Assembly: GCA_017631745.1 (NCBI GenBank)
Contig: JAGBSR010000184.1
Span: forward strand, 1-12,071
DNA: 12,071 nt
Reading direction: 5' to 3'
Source: Clostridia bacterium
GTDB lineage: Bacteria; Bacillota; Clostridia; Oscillospirales; Acutalibacteraceae
Shown: positions 5,576-12,071 of the stretch, piece by piece
How the letters are laid out: the number at the start of each line of letters is the position of its first letter
How positions within the stretch are numbered: position 1 is the first letter of the stretch
Notes under the pieces: generated by a model
The model's database searches: none
What the model saw: only the letters and a program-made list of their open reading frames with translations
Told to the model about the DNA's origin: nothing
Made by a program: the position numbers and the translations under genes

Positions 5576-5614
5576 TGCAAGAAACAGGGCAGAAAATCTG
5601 CCCTGTTTCTTGCA
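5576..5614 (+). terminator. Perfect 18-bp hairpin, probable terminator
   Basis: TGCAAGAAACAGGGCAGA (5576-5593), loop AAA, then its exact complement (5597-5614). It begins at the base after the nitroreductase stop. There is no pure T run after it; the GTTTCTTGC within the distal arm could act as the U-rich part after the GC core. Because the dyad is symmetric it may also stop minus-strand transcription arriving from the small-RNA promoter. Confidence 0.6.
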
Positions 5615-5632
5615 TAGCTAAGACTCACAAAT

Positions 5633-5676
5633 AAAAAAATATATCGGTGACAGCCTGCAAAACTACACAGATATAT
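5633..5676 (-). terminator. Rho-independent terminator of candidate small RNA
   Basis: Minus strand: 7-bp stem ATATATC/GATATAT enclosing a second helix GTGTAG/CTGTCAC with loop TTTTGCAGG, followed immediately by seven T, then ATTT. Confidence 0.6.
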
Positions 5677-5722
5677 AAAACCAAAAAACTTGGCTCGGAG
5701 TGGTAACTTATCTCCACTTCCT
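5633..5722 (-). ncRNA. Candidate orphan small RNA, about 90 nt, unassigned
   Basis: The predicted transcript runs from about 5722 to the T run at 5639-5633 on the minus strand. A perfect consensus promoter precedes it. It can fold into a 5' hairpin (GGAAGTGG with CCACTCC, one bulged A, 10-base loop, 5721-5697), a small CCAA/TTGG hairpin, and a 3' terminator hairpin (ATATATC with GATATAT plus an inner GTGTAG/CTGTCAC helix, 5676-5639) followed by seven T. There is no well-supported ORF in it. I do not recognise a known RNA family (checked by eye against 6S, SRP, tmRNA, RNase P and common riboswitch cores). It points toward the convergent nitroreductase gene, so antisense contact with that mRNA's 3' end is possible if termination leaks. 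Confidence 0.55.
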
Positions 5723-5728
5723 GAATAA

Positions 5729-5757
5729 ATTATATATGACCACAACTGAGCTGTCAA
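5729..5757 (-). promoter_or_regulatory. Perfect consensus promoter with no gene behind it
   Basis: Minus strand: TTGACA (5752-5757), exactly 17 bp, TATAAT (5729-5734). It is the only 12/12 sigma-A match seen in the window. It faces away from secG and into the gene-free gap, so it most simply drives the candidate small RNA. Confidence 0.85.
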
Positions 5758-5774
5758 CATAAATCTTTACTATT

Positions 5775-5794
5775 CACTCCAAATATTTGTAGTG
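5775..5794. promoter_or_regulatory. 20-bp near-palindrome upstream of the small-RNA promoter
   Basis: CACTCCAAAT followed by ATTTGTAGTG is a dyad with a single mismatched pair and a perfect 10-bp core CAAATATTTG (5780-5789). Its centre lies about 62 bp upstream of the predicted small-RNA start, the position typical for class I activator binding. The cognate protein is unknown. Confidence 0.45.
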
Positions 5795-5802
5795 TGATAA
5801 AA

Positions 5803-5911
5803 AGGTGAGAGGCGGCTCCGAGAAATCGCTGAAAGCGATTTTGGGAGAACGCCCCTTTGGGGCGTTCTCCTGCCGAACTTCGTTCGGCAATGGAGCCGCC
5901 CCACCTCACCT
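5803..5911. repeat. Three-armed multi-hairpin element
   Basis: An outer stem of 9 bp (GGCGGCTCC, 5811-5819, with 5892-5900) is extended by 7 bp (AGGTGAG, 5803-5809, with 5905-5911). It encloses three consecutive perfect hairpins: 8 bp with loop GAA (5823-5841), 12 bp with loop TTT (5844-5870), and 8 bp with loop TTC (5871-5889). All loops are three bases. The element is much more GC-rich than its surroundings and has no gene. It resembles a dispersed REP/MITE-like intergenic repeat; a structured RNA is the alternative. Confidence 0.75.
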
Positions 5912-5923
5912 CCACCACAACCT

Positions 5924-5955
5924 AAAAAAAAAAAAGTCGCCACCAAAGTGACGCC
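5924..5955 (-). terminator. Strong Rho-independent terminator after secG
   Basis: Minus strand: stem-loop GGCGTCAC-TTTG-GTGGCGAC (5955-5936; inner six pairs solid with one G-U, one outer mismatch) followed by twelve consecutive T. It lies 24 bp beyond the secG stop and ends the clpX/secG region transcription. Confidence 0.88.
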
Positions 5956-5979
5956 TTTTTCTTTGATTGTCTGATATTC

Positions 5980-6228
5980 TTATACACCGAAAAGAACAAG
6001 AAGTGATGCAGCAAGTGCAAGGATGAAGAAAACTACACCAAGAATCTTTGTGAACTTAGCAAGCTGAGCATCCATAGTCTTACCCTTATTCTTACCGAAG
6101 AAGTTGTCTGCTGCACCTGCAATGGCACCGAGACCCTGCTGTTTGCCTTCCTGAAGCATAACTAAAGCAATAATGCCGATAGAAACAAGTATAATAACAA
6201 TCGCTAATACATACTGAAGAGCTGTCAT
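5980..6228 (-). CDS. secG: Preprotein translocase subunit SecG
   Basis: An 82-aa membrane protein, the small accessory subunit of the SecYEG export channel. It has two hydrophobic helices (about residues 4-24 and 59-81) joined by the family loop LQEGKQQGLGAIAGAADNF followed by FGKNKGKTMDAQL. The ATG at 6228 is chosen because GGAGGT sits seven bases upstream; a longer in-frame start at 6282 would add 18 residues but lacks a ribosome site and overlaps the promoter. It has its own promoter in the 66-bp gap after clpX and a strong terminator behind it. Confidence 0.95.
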   Translation of the reverse strand: MTALQYVLAIVIILVSIGIIALVMLQEGKQQGLGAIAGAADNFFGKNKGKTMDAQLAKFTKILGVVFFILALAASLLVLFGV

Positions 6229-6260
6229 GAGATTAACCTCCGTAATTTTTATACTATGGT

Positions 6261-6290
6261 ATTTTAACACAAGCCTATACAAAAAGTCAA
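6261..6290 (-). promoter_or_regulatory. secG promoter
   Basis: Minus strand: TTGACT (6285-6290), 18-bp spacer, TAAAAT (6261-6266) with TGT just upstream (extended -10). It lies directly after the clpX stop codon, so secG can be expressed apart from clpPX. Confidence 0.65.
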
Positions 6291-6294
6291 TAGC

Positions 6295-7590
6295 TTATTC
6301 AGACTTTTTACGCTTAGGCAAAGGTAACTTTACATTTTTTATCTGAGCAACATCTTTTTCTTCAAAAATCGGCTCAGCACCGTTTTCAACTGTATCCTTA
6401 GTTACTGTAAGTACACCGCTTTTACCGCTTGAGGGGAAAGAGTACATATACTCCATAAGGAGCTTTTCAATTACCGAACGAAGACCACGGGCACCTGTAC
6501 CTGCCTCAAGAGTTTTCTTAGCAATGCTTCTCAGAGCATCTTCTTCGAACTGAAGCTCAATTCCGTCAATACCGAAAAGATATTGGTACTGCTTTGTCAG
6601 AGCATTTTTAGGCTCAGTCATAATTTTCACAAGAGCGTCTTCGTCAAGATTATCAAGAGCTGTGATAACGGGAAGACGGCCCACAAGCTCAGGGATAAGA
6701 CCGAACTTCACAAGGTCGTGGTGGATAACCTGATGCATAACCTTGTCTTTTGCATATTCGTCCTTACTCTTTATCTTGGCACCGAAGCCTAAGCCTGAGT
6801 TGCCCATTCTCTTTTCAACCTGTCTTTCGATACCGTCAAAGGCACCGGCACAGATGAAGAGGATATTTGAAGTGTCAATCTGTATAAATTCCTGCTGAGG
6901 ATGCTTTCTGCCACCCTGAGGCGGAACATTTGAAACAGTACCCTCGAGAATCTTTAAAAGAGCCTGCTGTACACCTTCACCGCTTACGTCACGGGTAATT
7001 GAGGTGCTTTCACTTTTACGGGCAATCTTGTCAATTTCGTCAACATAGATAATACCCTTTTCGGCTCTTTCAACATCCATATCGGCAGCCTGTAAAAGTC
7101 TCAGAAGAATATTCTCAACATCTTCACCTACATAACCTGCTTCGGTGAGAGTTGTTGCATCGGCAATAGCAAAGGGTACATCGAGTATGCGGGCAAGTGT
7201 CTGAGCAAGCATTGTCTTACCCACACCGGTGGGACCGAGCATAAGGATATTACTCTTGCTAACCTCAACATCACCCTTGTTACCTGTGTATATTCTCTTG
7301 TAATGGTTGTAAACGGCAACGCTGAGAGCCTTCTTGGCTTCCTCCTGACCGATTACATATTCATCAAGCTTTGCCTTGATTTCCTGAGGCTTTTTAAGAG
7401 AAGTAAAGTCAAGCTCTTCTTCCTTGAGCTTTTCTTCATCCATATCGGCTATAATGTCCTCACAAAGAGCTACACACTGGTCGCAGATATATACACCGGG
7501 ACCTGCAATAAGCGATTTTACATCACTTTGCAATTTGCCGCAAAAGGAACATCTTACGGACTTGTCTTTGATGTCGCCATCTCTTGCCAT
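6295..7590 (-). CDS. clpX: ATP-dependent Clp protease ATP-binding subunit ClpX
   Basis: A 431-aa AAA+ unfoldase that feeds tagged or damaged proteins into ClpP. The N-terminal C4 zinc finger is complete (C14, C17, C36, C39). Walker A GPTGVGKT is at 119-126, the pore loop GYVG at 152-155, and Walker B IIYVDEID at 180-187. The VSGEGVQQALLKILEG stretch (202-217) and PQGGRKHPQQ (the RKH loop) follow, and the ClpP-docking loop is LGF (267-269) in place of the common IGF. AGAGGT lies eight bases before the ATG. It starts 19 bp after clpP, which implies co-transcription. Nothing in it looks damaged. Confidence 0.98.
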   Translation of the reverse strand: MARDGDIKDKSVRCSFCGKLQSDVKSLIAGPGVYICDQCVALCEDIIADMDEEKLKEEELDFTSLKKPQEIKAKLDEYVIGQEEAKKALSVAVYNHYKRIYTGNKGDVEVSKSNILMLGPTGVGKTMLAQTLARILDVPFAIADATTLTEAGYVGEDVENILLRLLQAADMDVERAEKGIIYVDEIDKIARKSESTSITRDVSGEGVQQALLKILEGTVSNVPPQGGRKHPQQEFIQIDTSNILFICAGAFDGIERQVEKRMGNSGLGFGAKIKSKDEYAKDKVMHQVIHHDLVKFGLIPELVGRLPVITALDNLDEDALVKIMTEPKNALTKQYQYLFGIDGIELQFEEDALRSIAKKTLEAGTGARGLRSVIEKLLMEYMYSFPSSGKSGVLTVTKDTVENGAEPIFEEKDVAQIKNVKLPLPKRKKSE

Positions 7591-7609
7591 ATATAATTAC
7601 CTCTTTAAA

Positions 7610-8191
7610 TTATCTTTTATACATAATCTTATCAACAAGACCGTATTCCAGAGCCTCTTCAGCTGTCATAAAGTTATCTCTTTCTGTGTCGGCAGCGATA
7701 ACCTCAATGGGCTTACCTGTGTTTTCGGCTAAAATCTTGTTGAGCTTTGCCTTGGTTCTGAGAATGTGGTCAGCAACGATTTTGATATCGGTAGCCTGAC
7801 CCTTGGCACCGCCTGAGGGCTGATGAATCATAACCTCAGCATTGGGGAGAACATATCTCTTACCCTTTGTACCTGAAGAGAGAAGGAAGGCACCCATACT
7901 CGCAGCCATACCCATACAGATAGTTGAAACATCACACTTGATATACTGCATTGTATCATAGATAGCCATACCTGCTGTTACACTGCCACCGGGGCTGTTG
8001 ATGTAAAAGCTGATATCCTTTTCACTGTCCTGGCTCTCGAGGAAGAGCATCTGAGCCACAACAAGGCTTGCAGTTGCATCGTTGACTTCATCTGAAAGCA
8101 CAATGATTCTGTCGTTTAAAAGGCGGGAGTAAATATCATACTGTCTTTCGCCTCTGTTTGTCTGTTCTACAACATAAGGTACTAATGGCAT
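7610..8191 (-). CDS. clpP: ATP-dependent Clp protease proteolytic subunit ClpP
   Basis: A 193-aa serine peptidase of normal length that assembles into the tetradecameric chamber served by ClpX. The catalytic triad is visible: S98 in GMAASMGAFLLSSG, H123 in MIHQPSGG, and D172 in TERDNFM. The oxyanion strand SPGGSVTAG is intact. AGGAGGT lies six bases before the ATG. A TATAAT box at 8252-8257 suggests a promoter in the 116-bp gap after tig. No CtsR-type heptad repeat was seen there. Confidence 0.98.
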   Translation of the reverse strand: MPLVPYVVEQTNRGERQYDIYSRLLNDRIIVLSDEVNDATASLVVAQMLFLESQDSEKDISFYINSPGGSVTAGMAIYDTMQYIKCDVSTICMGMAASMGAFLLSSGTKGKRYVLPNAEVMIHQPSGGAKGQATDIKIVADHILRTKAKLNKILAENTGKPIEVIAADTERDNFMTAEEALEYGLVDKIMYKR

Positions 8192-8219
8192 AACTATACC
8201 TCCTAATAATATTACAATT

Positions 8220-8257
8220 GTGGAACTGACAAATTAAGCCAGTTCCACTTCATTATA
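8220..8257 (-). promoter_or_regulatory. clpP leader: TATAAT box followed by a 5' stem-loop
   Basis: Minus strand: perfect TATAAT (8252-8257) without a good -35. The expected start near 8246 nearly coincides with the first arm of a perfect 9-bp hairpin, GTGGAACTG (8248-8240) with CAGTTCCAC (8228-8220). No T run follows, so it is more likely a 5' leader structure than a terminator of tig. Confidence 0.45.
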
Positions 8258-8307
8258 GTTATTCTGTGTTAAATGAACCTTAAATAATCACTTAAGATAT
8301 TTTAAGA

Positions 8308-9633
8308 TTATTCAGCGTCAGCGGCAGCTTCTTCCTTCTTAGCTCTGGGCTTTCTTGCTGTTGTAACCTTAGCGTTATCCTTAACGAAGGTGATTGCCTT
8401 TTCCTTGAGCATATCAGCCTTAAGACCGTCAGCAGGAACAACTTCCTTAATCTTGTCTACTTCCATACCGTACTGCTCAGCGAACTTAGCATATTCAGCT
8501 TCGATTTCTTCGTCAGTTACATCGAGTGCTTCAAGAGCAGCAATCTTTTCAAGAGCAAGACGGATCTTAACATTCTTGAGAGCTGACTCCTTAGCATTCT
8601 CTTTATACATTTCAACTGTCATACCCATATACTGAAGGTATGTTTCGAAGTTCATACCCTGCATACTGAGTCTGTAGTCGATATCTCTGATCTGGCCATT
8701 GATTTCGTTATCAACCATAACCTCGGGGATTTCACCCTTTACGTTTTCAGCGAGCTTATCGAGAATCTGCATTTCGATATCCTTCTCGTTTTCGTGTTCC
8801 TTATGGTTTTTGATTTCTTCCTTAATCTGCTTCTTGAGGTCTGCAACTGTGTCACAGTCAGCAGCTTCCTGAGCGAAGTCGTCATCTACTTCGGGGAGCT
8901 CCTTAACCTTGATTTCGTGAAGCTTGATCTTGAATACAGCATCCTTGTCAGCAAGCTCGGGAGTGTACTCTGTGGGGAACTTAACATTTACATCAAATTC
9001 TTCACCAAGAGTGTGACCGATAATCTGCTCTTCAAAGCCGGGGATAAACTGACCTGAACCGATTGTAAGCTCATAGTTTTAACCCTTACCGCCGTCAAAA
9101 GCTACACCGTCAACAAAGCCTTCAAAGTCGATAACTGTGATATCACCGTCTACTACAGCTCTGTCTTCGATTGAAACGAGACGTGCATTTCTTTCCTTGA
9201 GCTCTTCAATTCTCTGAGCTACTTCTTCATCAGTAGCCTCTACCTTTTTCTTGGTAGCCTTGAGCTCTTTGTATTCTGTGATTTCTACATCAGGCTTAAC
9301 GAAAATTTCAACTGTCATTGTAACGCCGTTTTCACCGATTTCCTTAACGTCAGCTGACTTTGTGCCAACCATATCAAGGCCTGCTTCTTTAACTGCATCT
9401 TCAACTGCTTCACCGAAGCAAAGGTCAAGAGCGTCTTCATAGAGCCAACCCTTACCGAAGAAGTTTTCAGCCATCTTTCTTGTTACCTTACCCTTACGGA
9501 AGCCGGGAAGCTGAATCTTGCCCTTCTGCTTATTGAAGGCTTTGTTCTGAGCAGCTTCAAAAGTAGCAGCATCGATTTCGATTTCGAGAGCGTAAACATT
9601 TGTTTCAACGTTGTTTGATGATTTTAAACTCAT
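8308..9633 (-). pseudogene. tig: Trigger factor, interrupted by one in-frame TAA
   Basis: Read through one stop, the frame encodes 441 residues of trigger factor, the ribosome-bound chaperone and peptidyl-prolyl isomerase. The ribosome-binding domain is intact (LPGFRKGK, 42-49). The PPIase domain starts normally (ITVIDFEGFVDGVAFDGGKG) but codon 185 (9081-9079) is TAA. It is followed in the same frame by NYELTIGSGQFIPGFEEQ and the whole C-terminal chaperone domain, ending with a Lys/Ala/Glu-rich tail. GAA is the expected codon, so one base change explains the break; there is no frameshift and no other stop. Start ATG 9633 has AGGAG upstream. It may be a sequencing error, a fresh null allele, or two fragments; an AAGGAT precedes the internal ATG 8772. 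Confidence 0.85.
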
Positions 9634-9687
9634 TTCTAAAACTCCTATCTGTGAACTTCATACGTCCACTTGCAATTTAACCCATAT

Positions 9688-9716
9688 ATTATATCAGCAT
9701 TAAAAAGAAATTTCCA
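9688..9716 (-). promoter_or_regulatory. tig promoter (extended -10)
   Basis: Minus strand: TGGAAA (9711-9716), 17-bp spacer, perfect TATAAT (9688-9693) preceded by TGA. It lies in the 91-bp gap between the phosphoesterase gene and tig, where no clear terminator is visible. Confidence 0.6.
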
Positions 9717-9724
9717 TAGTTTTT

Positions 9725-10417
9725 TCAAAATTTTTCCACTAATTGAGGGCAAAAAGAAAGAAAATCTGCAGAAATCAGGGAAAATTTAATACCGTCAACT
9801 GTTTCATTCACACTGTGACGGGTAGATTCACCGTGTAAGTGACCGTAATAGCATCTTTTTATATTATGCTTTTTCAGCACATCAAATATCTCTTTACAGC
9901 TCTGAGACTGCATAACAGGCGGATAATGAAGAAAAACTATCAGGTTATCCCCCATCTTCTTACCCTCTTCAATAGACTTATCAAGCCTTGCAGCTTCACG
10001 AAGAAGCACCTTCATATCGGCACTCTTTTCAGCATCGTAAAACCAACCACGAGTACCGCAGATAACGAAGTCACCAACCTTAAAGGCATTGTTGTGAAGT
10101 ATGCTGATTGTGTCAAGACCTTCACTCTCAAGCCAAGCATCCATTTTTCTTTTGGTGTTCCACCAATAATCGTGGTTACCCTTTAAGATTATTTTCTTAC
10201 CCGGCAGATTATGAATAAATCTGAAATCCTTTTCAGCACCCTCAAGGCTCATAGCCCAGGAGATATCTCCGGGGATAACAACGGTATCATCATCGGTAAT
10301 AAGACTTTTCCAGTTGCTTTCGAGTCTTGAAACATAGTCCTGCCAGCCGCCGAAAATATCCATTGGCTTATCGTCACTGAGAGATAAATGAGTGTCTGCT
10401 ATTGTAAATATTGACAA
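9725..10417 (-). CDS. Calcineurin-like metallophosphoesterase
   Basis: A 230-aa cytoplasmic protein with the full two-metal phosphoesterase motif set: D8 and H10 (IADTHLS), D51 (IPGDISW), N81-H82-D83 (LKGNHDYWW), H164 (FLHYPP) and H193/H195 (YYGHLHGES). The overall pattern resembles the Icc-type 'predicted phosphohydrolase' group; substrate unknown. The start is TTG at 10417, supported by GAGGTG seven bases upstream; no ATG fits. That ribosome site overlaps the thrC stop codon region, and only 13 bp separate the genes, so it is probably co-translated with thrC. Confidence 0.88.
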   Translation of the reverse strand: MSIFTIADTHLSLSDDKPMDIFGGWQDYVSRLESNWKSLITDDDTVVIPGDISWAMSLEGAEKDFRFIHNLPGKKIILKGNHDYWWNTKRKMDAWLESEGLDTISILHNNAFKVGDFVICGTRGWFYDAEKSADMKVLLREAARLDKSIEEGKKMGDNLIVFLHYPPVMQSQSCKEIFDVLKKHNIKRCYYGHLHGESTRHSVNETVDGIKFSLISADFLSFCPQLVEKF

Positions 10418-10430
10418 AAGAGCTCACCTC

Positions 10431-11921
10431 TTAAATGCCGAGCATATCATAAACCTTGTTTATCATATCCTCTTTGTTGCAGCAATCTGTGAAACGGGGT
10501 GACTTACCCTTGAGAGTTGCAAGCTGTTCGGGGCACTCTTCACCTGTTGTTTCTCTGAGAAGCTCAACCTGACGGAACTCATCGGCATCTTCGGGCACTT
10601 CGGCTACGGCACCGAGTACAGCTGCCGAGAACTTATAGGGGTTAGCCGTTGAGGCAATGATTGTTTCTTTTTTGTCGCCTGTTGCCTTCACATATTCATC
10701 ATATACCTTAACGGCAACAGCAGTGTGGGTATCAAGAAGATAGCCGTTTTTATAGGTATCGGCAATAGTCTGAGCTGTTTCTTTATCGTCACAGCAGCCT
10801 GCATCAAAGAGCTCTGTAACAAGAGCCTTAACCTTATCACAAACAGTATACTTACCCTGAGTATTAAGCTCAGTCATCCACTTGCTTACTGTTTCAGCAC
10901 TTTCATCGGTGAGATGATAGAGAAGTCTTTCAAGGTTTGATGAGATAAGAATATCCATTGAGGGTGAAGTTGTTGTGAAGAACTTTCTGTTTCTGTCATA
11001 GGTGCCTGTCTTGAGGAAGTCGGTGAGTACATTATTGGCATTGGAAGCACAGATAAGCTTACCGAAGGGAATACCCATCTTCTTAGCATAGTATGCAGCT
11101 AAGATGTTACCGAAGTTACCTGTGGGCACAACAACATTGACCTCGTCACCGTTTTTGATAGTACCGTTTTCTATAAGGTCACAGTAAGCTGAAATGTAAT
11201 AAACAATCTGAGGAACAAGTCTGCCCCAGTTGATTGAGTTGGCTGATGAGAACATCATACCCTTTTCGTCGAGCTTAGCAGCAACTTCTTTGTCGGTAAA
11301 AATCTTCTTAACGCCACTCTGAGCATCGTCAAAGTTACCGTTAATAGCACAGACAGCTACATTTTCACCTGCCTGAGTTGTCATCTGTAATTTCTGCATG
11401 GGGCTTACGCCGTCGTTGGGATAGAAGACCATAATCTTGGTACCGTCAACATCTTTGAAGCCTTCAAGTGCAGCCTTACCTGTGTCACCTGATGTAGCAA
11501 CGAGGATAACGATAGTCTTATCTGCAACTGTCTTTTTAGCGGCAGTTGTAAGAAGATAAGGAAGAAGCTGAAGTGCCATATCCTTAAAGGCACAGGTGGG
11601 ACCTCTCCATAATTCGAGGATGTTTTTACCTTCGGCGATTGTCTTGATAGGTGACACCTTATCACTTGAGAATTTACCCTTAGCATAGGCACCGCTGACA
11701 CACATATCAATTTCTTCTTCTGTGTAGTCGGTGAGATAGAGAGCGAGAACCTTCTTAGCTCTTGAGATATAGTCAAGACCTACGAGAGAGTCAACGAACT
11801 GCTTTGAAATAGCAGGAATTGTTTCGGGTACAAAGAGACCGCCATCTTTTGAGATACCCTGAGCAATAGCCTGAGCTGAAGTAACCTTTACGCTTTTATC
11901 TCTTGTACTTGTATAAAGCAT
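10431..11921 (-). CDS. thrC: Threonine synthase
   Basis: A 496-aa PLP enzyme that converts O-phosphohomoserine to threonine, the last step of threonine synthesis. The PLP-binding lysine is K113 in WRGPTCAFKD, the phosphate-binding loop is ATSGDTGKAA, and the N-terminal YTSTRD and QGISKDGGLFVPE are typical of the longer threonine synthase type. NVVVPTGNFGNILAAYYAKKMG is the second family stretch. GGAGGT lies eight bases before ATG 11921. It is first in an apparent two-gene operon with the phosphoesterase. Confidence 0.96.
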   Translation of the reverse strand: MLYTSTRDKSVKVTSAQAIAQGISKDGGLFVPETIPAISKQFVDSLVGLDYISRAKKVLALYLTDYTEEEIDMCVSGAYAKGKFSSDKVSPIKTIAEGKNILELWRGPTCAFKDMALQLLPYLLTTAAKKTVADKTIVILVATSGDTGKAALEGFKDVDGTKIMVFYPNDGVSPMQKLQMTTQAGENVAVCAINGNFDDAQSGVKKIFTDKEVAAKLDEKGMMFSSANSINWGRLVPQIVYYISAYCDLIENGTIKNGDEVNVVVPTGNFGNILAAYYAKKMGIPFGKLICASNANNVLTDFLKTGTYDRNRKFFTTTSPSMDILISSNLERLLYHLTDESAETVSKWMTELNTQGKYTVCDKVKALVTELFDAGCCDDKETAQTIADTYKNGYLLDTHTAVAVKVYDEYVKATGDKKETIIASTANPYKFSAAVLGAVAEVPEDADEFRQVELLRETTGEECPEQLATLKGKSPRFTDCCNKEDMINKVYDMLGI

Positions 11922-11962
11922 TTTAATATACCTCCGTTTTTAAAGAGAATTATAATCGGTTT

Positions 11963-11991
11963 ATTGTAACACATTAAAACGAAAAAGTAAA
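11963..11991 (-). promoter_or_regulatory. thrC promoter
   Basis: Minus strand: TTTACT (11986-11991), 17-bp spacer, TACAAT (11963-11968) preceded by TGT (extended -10). A second TATAAT at 11949-11954 is an alternative with a poorer -35. No T-box or leader-peptide attenuator is visible in the short leader. Confidence 0.55.
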
Positions 11992-11992
11992 G

Positions 11993-12009
11993 GATAATTA
12001 TGAATTATC
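11993..12009. repeat. Short dyad upstream of thrC promoter
   Basis: GATAATT-ATG-AATTATC is a perfect 7-bp inverted repeat just upstream of the thrC -35. It is a possible operator, but AT-rich dyads this short can arise by chance. Confidence 0.3.
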
Positions 12010-12027
12010 TTTCGCTCGCCGCAGGGC

Positions 12028-12055
12028 ATTCTTTTTGCTATCGCTCAAAAAGAAT
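12028..12055. repeat. 10-bp hairpin at the window edge
   Basis: ATTCTTTTTG (12028-12037) and CAAAAAGAAT (12046-12055) pair around the loop CTATCGCT. The surrounding TTCGCTCGCCGC and AAAGCGATG give it the look of a dispersed intergenic repeat cut by the window end. It is not a terminator for any gene seen here. Confidence 0.4.
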
Positions 12056-12071
12056 CAAAAAAGCGATGTTG

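Noticed and set aside
5641..5722. Riboswitch for a downstream gene
   Set aside because: No same-strand gene follows; the next coding region is convergent and the transcript ends in a terminator.
5566..5760. Minus-strand 64-aa open frame in the gene-free gap
   Set aside because: It starts upstream of the predicted transcript start, crosses two hairpins, has no ribosome site and looks non-protein-like.
5803..5911. CRISPR array
   Set aside because: The arms are three different hairpins of differing sequence, not direct repeats with regular spacers.
6229..6282. Longer secG start at 6282
   Set aside because: The extra 18 residues overlap the secG promoter and lack a ribosome site; MTALQYV at 6228 is the family-like start.
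9079..9081. TAA recoded as an amino acid
   Set aside because: Several neighbours (clpX, clpP, thrC, ispF, tig's own end) stop at TAA, so reassignment is not credible.
8308..9633. Two separate genes in place of tig
   Set aside because: Both pieces are in one frame with continuous trigger factor sequence across the TAA; a single point change is simpler.
11922..12000. T-box or threonine attenuator before thrC
   Set aside because: The leader is too short and shows neither a T-box core nor a Thr-rich leader peptide.

Overview
The window looks like a chromosomal segment from a low-to-moderate GC Gram-positive anaerobe, most likely a gut-type member of the Clostridia (Oscillospirales/Ruminococcaceae-like). 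This is inferred from the tig-clpP-clpX-secG block, a TOPRIM/DUF4093 ribonuclease M5-type gene next to holA and ispF, a DUF421-DUF4363 pair, a long clostridial-type threonine synthase, strong AGGAGG ribosome sites, consensus sigma-A promoters, and tRNA genes with encoded CCA. No phage, transposase, CRISPR or large accessory system is visible; most of the window is housekeeping.

Layout, left to right. (1) 1-738: a DUF3592-type membrane protein gene on the minus strand lies between two identical 67-bp direct repeats. Each repeat holds the last 9 bases of the tRNA-Cys gene plus its terminator. (2) 730-1057: a minus-strand tRNA cluster transcribed Val-Asp-Gly-Cys from a near-consensus promoter. 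(3) 1058-1539: an AT-rich spacer with palindromes and a possible 49-aa minus-strand small protein. (4) 1540-2591: a plus-strand DUF421-DUF4363 membrane pair with a 4-base overlap. (5) 2588-4682: a minus-strand holA - RNase M5-like - ispF operon in which every junction is an ATGA overlap; its 3' end overlaps the DUF4363 stop tail to tail. (6) 4744-5575: a divergent ferredoxin-nitroreductase fusion with its own consensus promoter. (7) 5576-5979: a 404-bp gene-free gap holding a perfect 18-bp hairpin, an apparent orphan small-RNA unit on the minus strand (perfect promoter, upstream palindrome, about 90 nt, terminator) and a three-armed multi-hairpin element. (8) 5980-9633: secG, clpX, clpP and tig on the minus strand, with tig cut by one in-frame TAA. 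(9) 9725-11921: a minus-strand thrC - metallophosphoesterase pair. The window ends with short hairpins upstream of thrC.

Functionally, tig, clpP, clpX and secG form a protein-folding, degradation and export block. holA, the M5-like nuclease and ispF are a translationally coupled housekeeping operon (replication clamp loading, RNA processing, isoprenoid synthesis). thrC makes threonine. The points most worth a second look are the unassigned small-RNA unit near 5633-5757 with its dyad and neighbouring three-armed element, the tRNA-Cys-linked 67-bp repeats around the DUF3592 gene, and the nonsense codon in trigger factor. All functional calls rest on motif and pattern recognition by eye; no database search was run.
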